Assembly: GCA_032718475.1 (NCBI GenBank)
Contig: JAUCBJ010002851.1
Span: forward strand, 1 to 34,781
Length of the DNA stretch: 34,781 nt
Direction of reading: 5' to 3'
Origin: Nemertoderma westbladi
Lineage: Eukaryota > Xenacoelomorpha > Nemertodermatida > Nemertodermatidae
Shown here: in pieces, positions 1 through 15,000 of the stretch
Position numbering within the stretch: the stretch's first letter is position 1
Layout: the number at the start of each line of letters is the position of its first letter
The notes under the pieces: generated by a model
Databases searched by the model: none
What the model was told of the DNA's origin: nothing
Seen by the model: only the letters and a program-made list of their open reading frames with translations
Program-made: the position numbers and the translations under genes

Positions 1-3000
1 TACTTACATTCCTGGCTTCGTAACTTTTCCATCTCTCCACTACTTACATTCCTGGCTTCGTAACTTTACCATCTCTCCACTACTTACATTCCTGGCTTCG
101 TAACTTTTCCATCTCCCCACTACTTACATTCCTGGCTTCGTAACTTTTCCATCTCCCCACTACTTACATTCCTGGCTTTGTAACTTGTCCATCTCTCCAC
201 TACTTACATTCCTGGCTTCGTAACTTTTCCATCTGTCCACTACTTACATTCCTGCCTTCGTAACTTTTCCATCTCTCCACTACTTACATTCCTGGCTTCG
301 TAACTTTTCCATCTCTCCACTACTTACATTCCTGGCTTCGTAACTTTTCCATCTCCCCACTACTTACATTCCCGGCTTCGTAACTTTTCCATCTGTCCAC
401 TACTTACATTCCTGGCTTCGTAACTTTTCCATCTGTCCACTACTTACATTCCTGGCTTCGTAACTTATCCATCGGTCCACTACTTACATTCCTGGCTTCG
501 TAACTTTTCCATCTGTCCACTACTTACATTCCTGGCTTCGTAACTTGTCCATCTCCCCACTACTTACATTCCTGGCTTCGTAACTTTTCCATCTCCCCAC
601 TACTTACATTCCTGGCTTCGTAACTTTTCCATCTCTCCACTACTTACATTCCTGGCTTCGTAACTTTTCCATCTCTCCACTACATACATTCCTGGCTTCG
701 TAACTTTTCCATCTCCCCACTACTTACATTCCTGGCTTCGTAACTTTTCCATCTGTCCACTACTTACATTCCTGGCATCGTAACTTTTCCATCTCCCCAC
801 TACTTACATTCCTGGCTTCGTAACTTTTCCATCTCCCCACTACTTACATTCCTGGCTTCGTAACTTTTCCATCTCCCCACTACTTACATTCCCGGCTTCG
901 TAACTTTTCCATCTGTCCACTACTTACATTCCTGGCTTCGTAACTTTTCCATCTGTCCACTACTTACATTCCTGGCTTCGTAACTTTTCCATCGGTCCAC
1001 TACTTACATTCCTGGCTTCGTAACTTTTCCATCTGTCCACTACTTACATTCCTGGCTTCGTAACTTGTCCATCTCCCCACTACTTACATTCCTGGCTTCG
1101 TAACTTTTCCATCTCCCCACTACTTACATTCCTGGCTTCGTAACTTTTCCATCTCTCCACTACTTACATTCCTGGCTTCGTAACTTTTCCATCTCTCCAC
1201 TACTTACATTCCTGGCTTCGTAACTTTTCCATCTCCCCACTACTTACATTCCTGGCTTCGTAACTTTTCCATCTGTCCACTACTTACATTCCTGGCTTCG
1301 TAACTTTTCCATCTGTCCACTACTTACATTCCTGGCTTCGTAACTTTTCCATCTCCCCACTACTTACATTCCTGGCTTCGTAACTTTTCCATCTCTCCAC
1401 TACTTACATTCCTGGCTTCGTAACTTTACCATCTCTCCACTACTTACATTCCTGGCTTCGTAACTTTTCCATCTCTCCACTACTTACATTCCTGGCTTCG
1501 TAACTTTTCCATCTCCCCACTACTTACATTCCTGGCTTCGTAACTTTTCCATCTCTCCACTACTTACATTCCTGGCTTCGTAACTTTTCCATCTCCCCAC
1601 TACTTACATTCCCGGCTTCGTAACTTTTCCATCTCCCCACTACTTACATTCCTGGCTTCGTAACTTTTCCATCTGTCCACTACTTACATTCCCGGCTTCG
1701 TAACTTTTCCATCTGTCCACTACTTACATTCCTGGCTTCGTAACTTTTCCATCTGTCCACTACTTACATTCCTGGCTTCGTAACTTTTCCATCTGTCCAC
1801 TACTTACATTCCTGGCTTCGTAACTTTTCCATCTCTCCACTACTTACATTCCTGGCTTCGTAACTTTTCCATCTCCCCACTACTTACATTCCCGGCTTAG
1901 TAACTTTACCATCTCCCCACTACTTCCATTCCTGGCTTCGTAACTTTTCCATCTCTCCACTACTTACATTCCCGGCTTCGTAACTTTTCCATCTGTCCAC
2001 TACTTACATTCCTGGCTTCGTAACTTTTCCATCTGTCCACTACTTACATTCCTGGCTTCGTAACTTTTCCATCTGTCCACTACTTACATTCCTGGCTTCG
2101 TAACTTTTCCATCTGTCCACTACTTACATTCCTGGCTTCGTAACTTTTCCATCTCTCCACTACTTACATTCCTGGCTTCGTAACTTTTCCATCTCTCCAC
2201 TACTTACATTCCTGGCTTCGTAACTTGTCCATCTCCCCACTACTTACATTCCTGGCTTCGTAACTTTTCCATCTCTCCACTACTTACATTCCTGGCTTCG
2301 TAACTTTTCCATCTCCCCACTACTTACATTCCTGGCTTCGTAACTTTTCCATCTCTCCACTACTTACATTCCTGGCTTCGTAACTTTTCCATCTCCCCAC
2401 TACTTACATTCCTGGCTTCGTAACTTTTCCATCTCCCCACTACTTACATTCCTGGCTTCGTAACTTTTCCATCTCCCCACTACTTACATTCCTGGCTTCG
2501 TAACTTTTCCATCTCTCCACTACTTACATTCCTGGCTTCGTAACTTTTCCATCTCCCCACTACTTACATTCCTGGCTTCGTAACTTTTCCATCTCCCCAC
2601 TACTTACATTCCTGGCTTCGTAACTTTTCCATCTCTCCACTACTTACATTCCTGGCTTCGTAACTTTTCCATCTCCCCACTACTTACATTCCTGGCTTCG
2701 TAACTTTTCCATCTCTCCACTACTTACATTCCTGGCTTCGTAACTTTTCCATCTCCCCACTACTTACATTCCTGGCTTCGTAACTTTTCCATCTCCCCAC
2801 TACTTACATTCCTGGCTTCGTAACTTTTCCATCTCCCCACTACTTACATTCCTGGCTTCGTAACTTTTCCATCTCCCCACTACTTACATTCCTGGCTTCG
2901 TAACTTTTCCATCTGTCCACTACTTACATTCCTGGCTTCGTAACTTTTCCATCTCCCCACTACTTACATTCCTGGCTTCGTAACTTTTCCATCTGTCCAC

Positions 3001-6000
3001 TACTTACATTCCTGGCTTCGTAACTTTTCCATCTCTCCACTACTTACATTCCTGGCTTCGTAACTTTTCCATCTGTCCACTACTTACATTCCTGGCTTCG
3101 TAACTTTTCCATCTCCCCACTACTTACATTCCTGGCTTCGTAACTTTTCCATCTGTCCACTACTTACATTCCTGGCTTCGTAACTTTTCCATCTCCCCAC
3201 TACTTACATTCCTGGCTTCGTAACTTTTCCATCTCCCCACTACTTACATTCCTGGCTTCGTAACTTTTCCATCTGTCCACTACTTACATTCCTGGCTTCG
3301 TAACTTTACCATCTCTCCACTACTTACATTCCTGGCTTCGTAACTTTTCCATCTCCCCACTACTTACATTCCTGGCTTCGTAACTTTTCCATCTCCCCAC
3401 TACTTACATTCCTGGCTTCGTAACTTTTCCATCTCTCCACTACTTACATTCCTGGCTTCGTAACTTTTCCATCTCCCCACTACTTACATTCCTGGCTTCG
3501 TAACTTTTCCATCTCCCCACTACTTACATTCCTGGCTTCGTAACTTTTCCATCTCCCCACTACTTACATTCCTGGCTTCGTAACTTTTCCATCTCCCCAC
3601 TACTTACATTCCTGGCTTCGTAACTTTTCCATCTCCCCACTACTTACATTCCTGGCTTCGTAACTTTTCCATCTCCCCACTACTTACATTCCTGGCTTCG
3701 TAACTTTTCCATCTGTCCACTACTTACATTCCTGGCTTCGTAACTTTTCCATCTCCCCACTACTTACATTCCTGGCTTCGTAACTTTTCCATCTCCCCAC
3801 TACTTACATTCCTGGCTTCGTAACTTTTCCATCTCCCCACTACTTACATTCCTGGCTTCGTAACTTTTCCATCTCCCCACTACTTACATTCCTGGCTTCG
3901 TAACTTTTCCATCTCCCCACTACTTACATTCCTGGCTTCGTAACTTTTCCATCTCCCCACTACTTACATTCCTGGCTTCGTAACTTTTCCATCTGTCCAC
4001 TACTTACATTCCTGGCTTCGTAACTTTTCCATCTCCCCACTACTTACATTCCTGGCTTCGTAACTTTTCCATCTCCCCACTACTTACATTCCTGGCTTCG
4101 TAACTTTTCCATCTCCCCACTACTTACATTCCTGGCTTCGTAACTTTTCCATCTCCCCACTACTTACATTCCTGGCTTCGTAACTTTTCCATCTCCCCAC
4201 TACTTACATTCCTGGCTTCGTAACTTTTCCATCTCTCCACTACTTACATTCCTGGCTTCGTAACTTTTCCATCTGTCCACTACTTACATTCCTGGCTTCG
4301 TAACTTTTCCATCTCCCCACTACTTACATTCCTGGCTTCGTAACTTTTCCATCTCCCCACTACTTACATTCCTGGCTTCGTAACTTTTCCATCTCCCCAC
4401 TACTTACATTCCTGGCTTCGTAACTTTTCCATCTCCCCACTACTTACATTCCTGGCTTCGTAACTTTTCCATCTGTCCACTACTTACATTCCTGGCTTCG
4501 TAACTTTTCCATCTCCCCACTACTTACATTCCTGGCTTCGTAACTTTTCCATCTCCCCACTACTTACATTCCTGGCTTCGTAACTTTTCCATCTCCCCAC
4601 TACTTACATTCCTGGCTTCGTAACTTTTCCATCTGTCCACTACTTACATTCCTGGCTTCGTAACTTTTCCATCTCCCCACTACTTACATTCCTGGCTTCG
4701 TAACTTTTCCATCTCCCCACTACTTACATTCCTGGCTTCGTAACTTTTCCATCTCCCCACTACTTACATTCCTGGCTTCGTAACTTTTCCATCTCCCCAC
4801 TACTTACATTCCTGGCTTCGTAACTTTTCCATCTGTCCACTACTTACATTCCTGGCTTCGTAACTTTTCCATCTCCCCACTACTTACATTCCTGGCTTCG
4901 TAACTTTTCCATCTCCCCACTACTTACATTCCTGGCTTCGTAACTTTTCCATCTCCCCACTACTTACATTCCTGGCTTCGTAACTTTTCCATCTCCCCAC
5001 TACTTACATTCCTGGCTTCGTAACTTTTCCATCTGTCCACTACTTACATTCCTGGCTTCGTAACTTTTCCATCTCCCCACTACTTACATTCCTGGCTTCG
5101 TAACTTTTCCATCTCCCCACTACTTACATTCCTGGCTTCGTAACTTTTCCATCTCCCCACTACTTACATTCCTGGCTTCGTAACTTTTCCATCTCCCCAC
5201 TACTTACATTCCTGGCTTCGTAACTTTTCCATCTCCCCACTACTTCCACTCCCGACTTCGTAACTTTTCCATCTGTCCACTACTTACATTCCTGGCTTCG
5301 TAACTTTTCCATCTCCCCACTACTTACATTCCTGGCTTCGTAACTTTTCCATCTCCCCACTACTTACATTCCTGGCTTCGTAACTTTTCCATCTCTCCAC
5401 TACTTACATTCCTGGCTTCGTAACTTTTCCATCTCCCCACTACTTACATTCCTGGCTTCGTAACTTTTCCATCTCCCCACTACTTACATTCCTGGCTTCG
5501 TAACTTTTCCATCTCCCCACTACTTACATTCCTGGCTTCGTAACTTTTCCATCTCTCCACTACTTACATTCCTGGCTTCGTAACTTTTCCATCTGTCCAC
5601 TACTTACATTCCTGGCTTCGTAACTTTTCCATCTCCCCACTACTTACATTCCTGGCTTCGTAACTTTTCCATCTCCCCACTACTTACATTCCTGGCTTCG
5701 TAACTTTTCCATCTCTCCACTACTTACATTCCTGGCTTCGTAACTTTTCCATCTCCCCACTACTTACATTCCTGGCTTCGTAACTTTTCCATCTCCCCAC
5801 TACTTACATTCCTGGCTTCGTAACTTTTCCATCTGTCCACTACTTACATTCCTGGCTTCGTAACTTTTCCATCTCCCCACTACTTACATTCCTGGCTTCG
5901 TAACTTTTCCATCTCCCCACTACTTACATTCCTGGCTTCGTAACTTTTCCATCTCCCCACTACTTACATTCCTGGCTTCGTAACTTTACCATCTCTCCAC

Positions 6001-9000
6001 TACTTACATTCCTGGCTTCGTAACTTTTCCATCTCCCCACTACTTACATTCCTGGCTTCGTAACTTTTCCATCTCCCCACTACTTACATTCCTGGCTTCG
6101 TAACTTTTCCATCTGTCCACTACTTACATTCCTGGCTTCGTAACTTTTCCATCTCCCCACTACTTACATTCCTGGCTTCGTAACTTTTCCATCTCCCCAC
6201 TACTTACATTCCTGGCTTCGTAACTTTTCCATCTCTCCACTACTTACATTCCTGGCTTCGTAACTTTTCCATCTCTCCACTACTTACATTCCTGGCTTCG
6301 TAACTTTTCCATCTGTCCACTACTTACATTCCTGGCTTCGTAACTTTTCCATCTCCCCACTACTTACATTCCTGGCTTCGTAACTTTTCCATCTCCCCAC
6401 TACTTACATTCCTGGCTTCGTAACTTTTCCATCTCTCCACTACTTACATTCCTGGCTTCGTAACTTTTCCATCTCCCCACTACTTACATTCCTGGCTTCG
6501 TAACTTTTCCATCTCTCCACTACTTACATTCCTGGCTTCGTAACTTTTCCATCTCCCCACTACTTACATTCCTGGCTTCGTAACTTTTCCATCTCCCCAC
6601 TACTTACATTCCTGGCTTCGTAACTTTTCCATCTCCCCACTACTTACATTCCTGGCTTCGTAACTTTTCCATCTCTCCACTACTTACATTCCTGGCTTCG
6701 TAACTTTTCCATCTGTCCACTACTTCCATTCCTGGCTTCGTAACTTTTCCATCTGTCCACTACTTACATTCCTGCCTTCGTAACTTTTCCATCTCCCCAC
6801 TACTTACATTCCTGGCTTCGTAACTTTTCCATCTGTCCACTACTTACATTCCTGGCTTCGTAACTTTACCATCTCTCCACTACTTACATTCCTGGCTTCG
6901 TAACTTTTCCATCTCTCCACTACTTACATTCCTGGCTTCGTAACTTTTCCATCTGTCCACTACTTACATTCCTGACTTCGTAACTTTTCCATCTCTCCAC
7001 TACTTACATTCCTGGCTTCGTAACTTTTCCATCTCCCCACTACTTACATTCCTGGCTTCGTAACTTTTCCATCTCCCCACTACTTACATTCCTGACTTCG
7101 TAACTTTTCCATCTCTCCACTACTTACATTCCTGGCTTCGTAACTTTTCCATCTCCCCACTACTTACATTCCTGACTTCGTAACTTTTCCATCTCTCCAC
7201 TACTTACATTCCTGGCTTCGTAACTTTTCCATCTCCCCACTACTTACATTCCTGGCTTCGTAACTTTTCCATCTCCCCACTACTTACATTCCTGGCTTCG
7301 TAACTTTTCCATCTCTCCACTACTTACATTCCTGGCTTCGTAACTTTTCCATCTCTCCACTACTTACATTCCTGGCTTCGTAACTTTTCCATCTCTCCAC
7401 TACTTACATTCCTGACTTCGTAACTTTTCCATCTCTCCACTACTTACATTCCTGGCTTCGTAACTTTTCCATCTCCCCACTACTTACATTCCTGGCTTCG
7501 TAACTTTTCCATCTCCCCACTACTTACATTCCTGGCTTCGTAACTTTTCCATCTCCCCACTACTTACATTCCTGGCTTCGTAACTTTTCCATCTCTCCAC
7601 TACTTACATTCCTGGCTTCGTAACTTTTCCATCTCCCCACTACTTACATTCCTGGCTTCGTAACTTTTCCATCTCCCCACTACTTACATTCCTGGCTTCG
7701 TAACATTTCCATCTCCCCACTACTTACATTCCTGGCTTCGTAACTTTTCCATCTGTCCACTACTTACATTCCTGACTTCGTAACTTTTCCATCTCTCCAC
7801 TACTTACATTCCTGGCTTCGTAACTTTTCCATCTCCCCACTACTTACATTCCTGGCTTCGTAACTTTTCCATCTCCCCACTACTTACATTCCTGGCTTCG
7901 TAACTTTTCCATCTCCCCACTACTTACATTCCTGGCTTCGTAACTTTTCCATTTCCCCACTACTTACATTCCTGGCTTCGTAACTTTTCCATCTGTCCAC
8001 TACTTACATTCCTGGCTTCGTAACTTTTCCATCTCTCCACTACTTACATTCCTGGCTTCGTAACTTTACCATCTCTCCACTACTTACATTCCTGGCTTCG
8101 TAACTTTTCCATCTCCCCACTACTTACATTCCTGGCTTCGTAACTTTTCCATCTCCCCACTACTTACATTCCTGGCTTTGTAACTTTTCCATCTCCCCAC
8201 TACTTACATTCCTGGCTTTGTAACTTTTCCATCCCCACTACTTACATTCCTGGCTTCGTAACTTTTCCATCTCCCCACTACTTACATTCCTGGCTTTGTA
8301 ACTTTTCCATCTCCCCACTACTTACATTCCTGGCTTCGTAACTTTTCCATCTCCCCACTACTTACATTCCTGGCTTCGTAACTTTTCCATCTCCCCACTA
8401 CTTACATTCCTGGCTTCGTAACTTTTCCATCTCCCCACTACTTACATTCCCGGCTTCGTAACTTTTCCATCTCCCCACTACTTACATTCCTGGCTTTGTA
8501 ACTTTTCCATCTCCCCACTACTTACATTCCTGGCTTTGTAACTTTTCCATCTCCCCACTACTTACATTCCTGGCTTTGTAACTTTTCCATCTCCCCACTA
8601 CTTACATTCCTGGCTTTGTAACTTTTCCATCTCCCCACTACTTACATTCCTGGCTTCGTAACTTTTCCATCTCCCCACTACTTACATTCCTGGCTTCGTA
8701 ACTTTTCCATCTCCCCACTACTTACATTCCTGGCTTCGTAACTTTTCCATCTCCCCACTACTTACATTCCCGGCTTCGTAACTTTTCCATCTCCCCACTA
8801 CTTACATTCCTGGCTTCGTAACTTTTCCATCTGTCCACTACTTACATTCCTGACTTCGTAACTTTTCCATCTCTCCACTACTTACATTCCTGGCTTCGTA
8901 ACTTTACCATCTCTCCACTACTTACATTCCTGGCTTCGTAACTTTACCATCTCTCCACTACTTACATTCCTGGCTTCGTAACTTTTCCATCTCCCCACTA

Positions 9001-12000
9001 CTTACATTCCTGGCTTCGTAACTTTACCATCTCTCCACTACTTACATTCCTGGCTTCGTAACTTTTCCATCTCCCCACTACTTACATTCCTGGCTTCGTA
9101 ACTTTTCCATCTGTCCACTACTTACATTCCTGACTTCGTAACTTTTCCATCTCTCCACTACTTACATTCCTGGCTTCGTAACTTTTCCATCTCCCCACTA
9201 CTTACATTCCTGGCTTCGTAACTTTTCCATCTCCCCACTACTTACATTCCTGGCTTCGTAACTTTTCCATCTCCCCACTACTTACATTCCTGGCTTCGTA
9301 ACTTTTCCATTTCCCCACTACTTACATTCCTGGCTTCGTAACTTTTCCATCTGTCCACTACTTACATTCCTGGCTTCGTAACTTTTCCATCTCTCCACTA
9401 CTTACATTCCTGGCTTCGTAACTTTACCATCTCTCCACTACTTACATTCCTGGCTTCGTAACTTTTCCATCTCCCCACTACTTACATTCCTGGCTTCGTA
9501 ACTTTTCCATCTCCCCACTACTTACATTCCTGGCTTTGTAACTTTTCCATCTCCCCACTACTTACATTCCTGGCTTTGTAACTTTTCCATCTCCCCACTA
9601 CTTACATTCCTGGCTTCGTAACTTTTCCATCTCCCCACTACTTACATTCCTGGCTTTGTAACTTTTCCATCTCCCCACTACTTACATTCCTGGCTTCGTA
9701 ACTTTTCCATCTCCCCACTACTTACATTCCTGGCTTCGTAACTTTTCCATCTCCCCACTACTTACATTCCCGGCTTCGTAACTTTTCCATCTCCCCACTA
9801 CTTACATTCCTGGCTTCGTAACTTTTCCATCTGTCCACTACTTACATTCCTGACTTCGTAACTTTTCCATCTCTCCACTACTTACATTCCTGGCTTCGTA
9901 ACTTTACCATCTCTCCACTACTTACATTCCTGGCTTCGTAACTTTACCATCTCTCCACTACTTACATTCCTGGCTTCGTAACTTTTCCATCTCCCCACTA
10001 CTTACATTCCTGGCTTCGTAACTTTTCCATCTCCCCACTACTTACATTCCTGGCTTTGTAACTTTTCCATCTCCCCACTACTTACATTCCTGGCTTTGTA
10101 ACTTTTCCATCTCCCCACTACTTACATTCCTGGCTTCGTAACTTTTCCATCTCCCCACTACTTACATTCCTGGCTTTGTAACTTTTCCATCTCCCCACTA
10201 CTTACATTCCTGGCTTCGTAACTTTTCCATCTCCCCACTACTTACATTCCTGGCTTCGTAACTTTTCCATCTCCCCACTACTTACATTCCCGGCTTCGTA
10301 ACTTTTCCATCTCCCCACTACTTACATTCCTGGCTTCGTAACTTTTCCATCTGTCCACTACTTACATTCCTGACTTCGTAACTTTTCCATCTCTCCACTA
10401 CTTACATTCCTGGCTTCGTAACTTTTCCATCTGTCCACTACTTACATTCCCGGCTTCGTCACTTTTCCATCTCCCCACTACTTACATTCCTGGCTTCGTA
10501 ACTTTTCCATCTCTCCACTACTTACATTCCTGGCTTCGTAACTTTTCCATCTCCCCACTACTTACATTCCTGGCTTCGTAACTTTTCCATCTCCCCACTA
10601 CTTACATTCCTGGCTTCGTAACTTTTCCATCTCCCCACTACTTACATTCCTGGCTTCGTAACTTTTCCATCTCCCCACTACTTACATTCCTGGCTTCGTA
10701 ACTTTACCATCTCTCCACTACTTACATTCCTGGCTTCGTAACTTTTCCATCTCCCCACTACTTACATTCCTGGCTTCGTAACTTTTCCATCTCCCCACTA
10801 GTTACATTCCTGGCTTCGTAACTTTTCCATCTGTCCACTACTTACATTCCTGGCTTCGTAACTTTTCCATCTCCCCACTACTTACATTCCTGGCTTCGTA
10901 ACTTTTCCATCTCCCCACTACTTACATTCCTGGCTTCGTAACTTTTCCATCTCTCCACTACTTACATTCCTGGCTTCGTAACTTTTCCATCTCTCCACTA
11001 CTTACATTCCTGGCTTCGTAACTTTTCCATCTGTCCACTACTTACATTCCTGACTTCGTAACTTTTCCATCTCTCCACTACTTACATTCCTGGCTTCGTA
11101 ACTTTTCCATCTGTCCACTACTTACATTCCTGACTTCGTAACTTTTCCATCTCTCCACTACTTACATTCCTGGCTTCGTAACTTTTCCATCTGTCCACTA
11201 CTTACATTCCTGACTTCGTAACTTTTCCATCTCTCCACTACTTACATTCCTGGCTTCGTAACTTTTCCATCTGTCCACTACTTACATTCCTGACTTCGTA
11301 ACTTTTCCATCTCCCCACTACTTACATTCCTGGCTTCGTAACTTTTCCATCTCTCCACTACTTACATTCCTGGCTTCGTAACTTTTCCATCTGTCCACTA
11401 CTTACATTCCTGCCTTCGTAACTTTTCCATCTCTCCACTACTTACATTCCTGGCTTCGTAACTTTTCCATCTCCCCACTACTTACATTCCTGGCTTCGTA
11501 ACTTTTCCATCTGTCCACTACTTCCATTCCCGACTTCGTAACTTTTCCATCTGTCCACTACTTACATTCCTGGCTTCATAACTTTTCCATCTGTCCACTA
11601 CTTCCATTCCCGACTTCGTAACTTTTCCATCTGTCCACTACTTCCATTCCCGACTTCGTAACTTTTCCATCTGTCCACTACTTCCATTCCCGACTTCGTA
11701 ACTTTTCCATCTGTCCACTACTTACATTCCTGGCTTCGTAACTTTTCCATCTCCCCACTACTTACATTCCTGGCTTCGTAACTTTTCCATCTCCCCACTA
11801 CTTACATTCCTGGCTTCGTAACTTTTCCATCTGTCCACTACTTCCATTCCCGACTTCGTAACTTTTCCATCTCTCCACTACTTACATTCCTGGCTTCGTA
11901 ACTTTTCCATCTCTCCACTACTTACATTCCTGGCTTCGTAACTTTTCCATCTGTCCACTACTTACATTCCTGGCTTCGTAACTTTTCCATCTCCCCACTA

Positions 12001-15000
12001 CTTACATTCCTGCCTTCGTAACTTTTCCATCTCCCCACTACTTACATTCCTGGCTTCGTAACTTTTCCATCTGTCCACTACTTACATTCCTGGCTTCTCA
12101 ACTTTTCCATCTGTCCACTACTTCCATTCCCGACTTCGTAACTTTTCCATCTGTCCACTACTTACATTCCTGGCTTCATAACTTTTCCATCTCTCCACTA
12201 CTTACATTCCCGACTTCGTAACTTTTCCATCTGTCCACTACTTACATTCCTGGCTTCATAACTTTTCCATCTGTCCACTACTTACATTCCTGGCTTCGTA
12301 ACTTTTCCATCTGTCCACTACTTACATTCCTGGCTTCATAACTTTTCCATCTGTCCACTACTTACATTCCTGGCTTCGTAACTTTTCCATCTGTCCACTA
12401 CTTACATTCCTGGCTTCGTAACTTTTCCATCTGTCCACTACTTATATTCCTGGCTTCGTAACTTTTCCATCTGTCCACTACTTACATTCCTGGCTTCGTA
12501 ACTTTTCCATTTCCCCACTACTTACATTCCTGGCTTCTCAACTTTTCCATCTGTCCACTACTTCCATTCCCGACTTCGTAACTTTTCCATCTGTCCACTA
12601 CTTACATTCCTGGCTTCATAACTTTTCCATCTCTCCACTACTTACATTCCCGACTTCGTAACTTTTCCATCTGTCCACTACTTACATTCCTGGCTTCATA
12701 ACTTTTCCATCTGTCCACTACTTACATTCCTGGCTTCGTAACTTTTCCATTTCCCCACTACTTACATTCCTGGCTTCTCAACTTTTCCATCTGTCCACTA
12801 CTTCCACTCCCGACTTCGTAACTTTTCCATCTTTCCACTACTTACATTCCTGGCTTCGTAACTTTTCCATCTGTCCACTACTTACATTCCTGGCTTCGTA
12901 ACTTTACCATCTCCCCACTACTTACATTCCCGGCTTCGTAACTTTTCCATCTCTCCACTACTTACATTCCTGGTTTCGTAACTTTTCCATCTCCCCACTA
13001 CTTACATTCCTGGCTTCGTAACTTTTCCATCTGTCCACTACTTACATTCCTGGCTTCGTAACTTTTCCATCTCCCCACTACTTACATTCCTGGCTTCGTA
13101 ACTTTTCCATCTCCCCACTACTTACATTCCTGGCTTCGTAACTTTTCCATCTCCCCACTACTTACATTCCTGGCTTCGTAACTTTACCATCTCTCCACTA
13201 CTTACATTCCTGGCTTCGTAACTTTTCCTTCTGTCCACTACTTACATTCCTGGCTTCGTAACTTTTCCATCTCCGCACTACTTACATTCCTGGCTTCGTA
13301 ACTTTTCCATCTGTCCACTACTTACATTCCTGGCTTCGTAACTTTTCCATCTCCCCACTACTTACATTCCTGGCTTCGTAACTTTACCATCTCTCCACTA
13401 CTTACATTCCTGGCTTCGTAACTTTTCCTTCTGTCCACTACTTACATTCCTGGCTTCGTAACTTTTCCATCTCCGCACTACTTACATTCCTGGCTTCGTA
13501 ACTTTTCCATCTGTCCACTACTTACATTCCTGGCTTCGTAACTTTTCCATCTCCCCACTACTTACATTCCTGGCTTCGTAACTTTTCCATCTCCCCACTA
13601 CTTACATTCCTGGCTTCGTAACTTTACCATCTCTCCACTACTTACATTCCTGGCTTCGTAACTTTTCCTTCTGTCCACTACTTACATTCCTGGCTTCGTA
13701 ACTTTTCCATCTCCGCACTACTTACATTCCTGGCTTCGTAACTTTTCCATCTGTCCACTACTTACATTCCTGGCTTCGTAACTTTTCCATCTCCCCACTA
13801 CTTACATTCCTGGCTTCGTAACTTTACCATCTCTCCACTACTTACATTCCTGGCTTCGTAACTTTTCCTTCTGTCCACTACTTACATTCCTGGCTTCGTA
13901 ACTTTTCCATCTCCGCACTACTTACATTCCTGGCTTCGTAACTTTTCCATTTCCCCACTACTTACATTCCTGGCTTCGCAACTTTTCCATCTCCCCACTA
14001 CTTACATTCCCGACTTCGTAACTTTTCCATCTGTCCACTACTTACATTCCTGGCTTCGTAACTTTTCCATCTGTCCACTACTTACATTCCTGGCTTCATA
14101 ACTTTTCCATCTGTCCACTACTTACATTCCTGGCTTCGTAACTTTTCCATTTCCCCACTACTTACATTCCTGGCTTCTCAACTTTTCCATCTGTCCACTA
14201 CTTCCACTCCCGACTTCGTAACTTTTCCATCTTTCCACTACTTACATTCCTGGCTTCGTAACTTTACCATCTCTCCACTACTTACATTCCTGGCTTCATA
14301 ACTTTTCCATCTGTCCACTACTTACATTCCTGGCTTCGTAACTTTTCCATTTCCCCACTACTTACATTCCTGGCTTCTCAACTTTTCCATCTGTCCACTA
14401 CTTCCACTCCCGACTTCGTAACTTTTCCATCTTTCCACTACTTACATTCCTGGCTTCGTAACTTTACCATCTCTCCACTACTTACATTCCTGGCTTCGTA
14501 ACTTTTCCATCTCTCCACTACTTACATTCCTGGCTTCGTAACTTTTCCATCTCCCCACTACTTACATTCCTGGCTTCGTAACTTTTCCATCTCCCCACTA
14601 CTTACATTCCTGGCTTCGTAACTTTTCCATCTCTCCACTACTTACATTCCTGGCTTCGTAACTTTTCCATCTGTCCACTACTTACATTCCTGGCTTCGTA
14701 ACTTTTCCATTTCCCCACTACTTACATTCCTGGCTTCGTAACTTTTCCATCTCTCCACTACTTACATTCCTGGCTTCGTAACTTTTCCATCTCTCCACTA
14801 CTTACATTCCTGGCTTCGTAACTTTTCCATCTCCCCACTACTTACATTCCTGGCTTCGTAACTTTTCCATCTCCCCACTACTTACATTCCTGGCTTCGTA
14901 ACTTTTCCATCTCTCCACTACTTACATTCCTGGCTTCGTAACTTTTCCATCTGTCCACTACTTACATTCCTGGCTTCGTAACTTTTCCATTTCCCCACTA

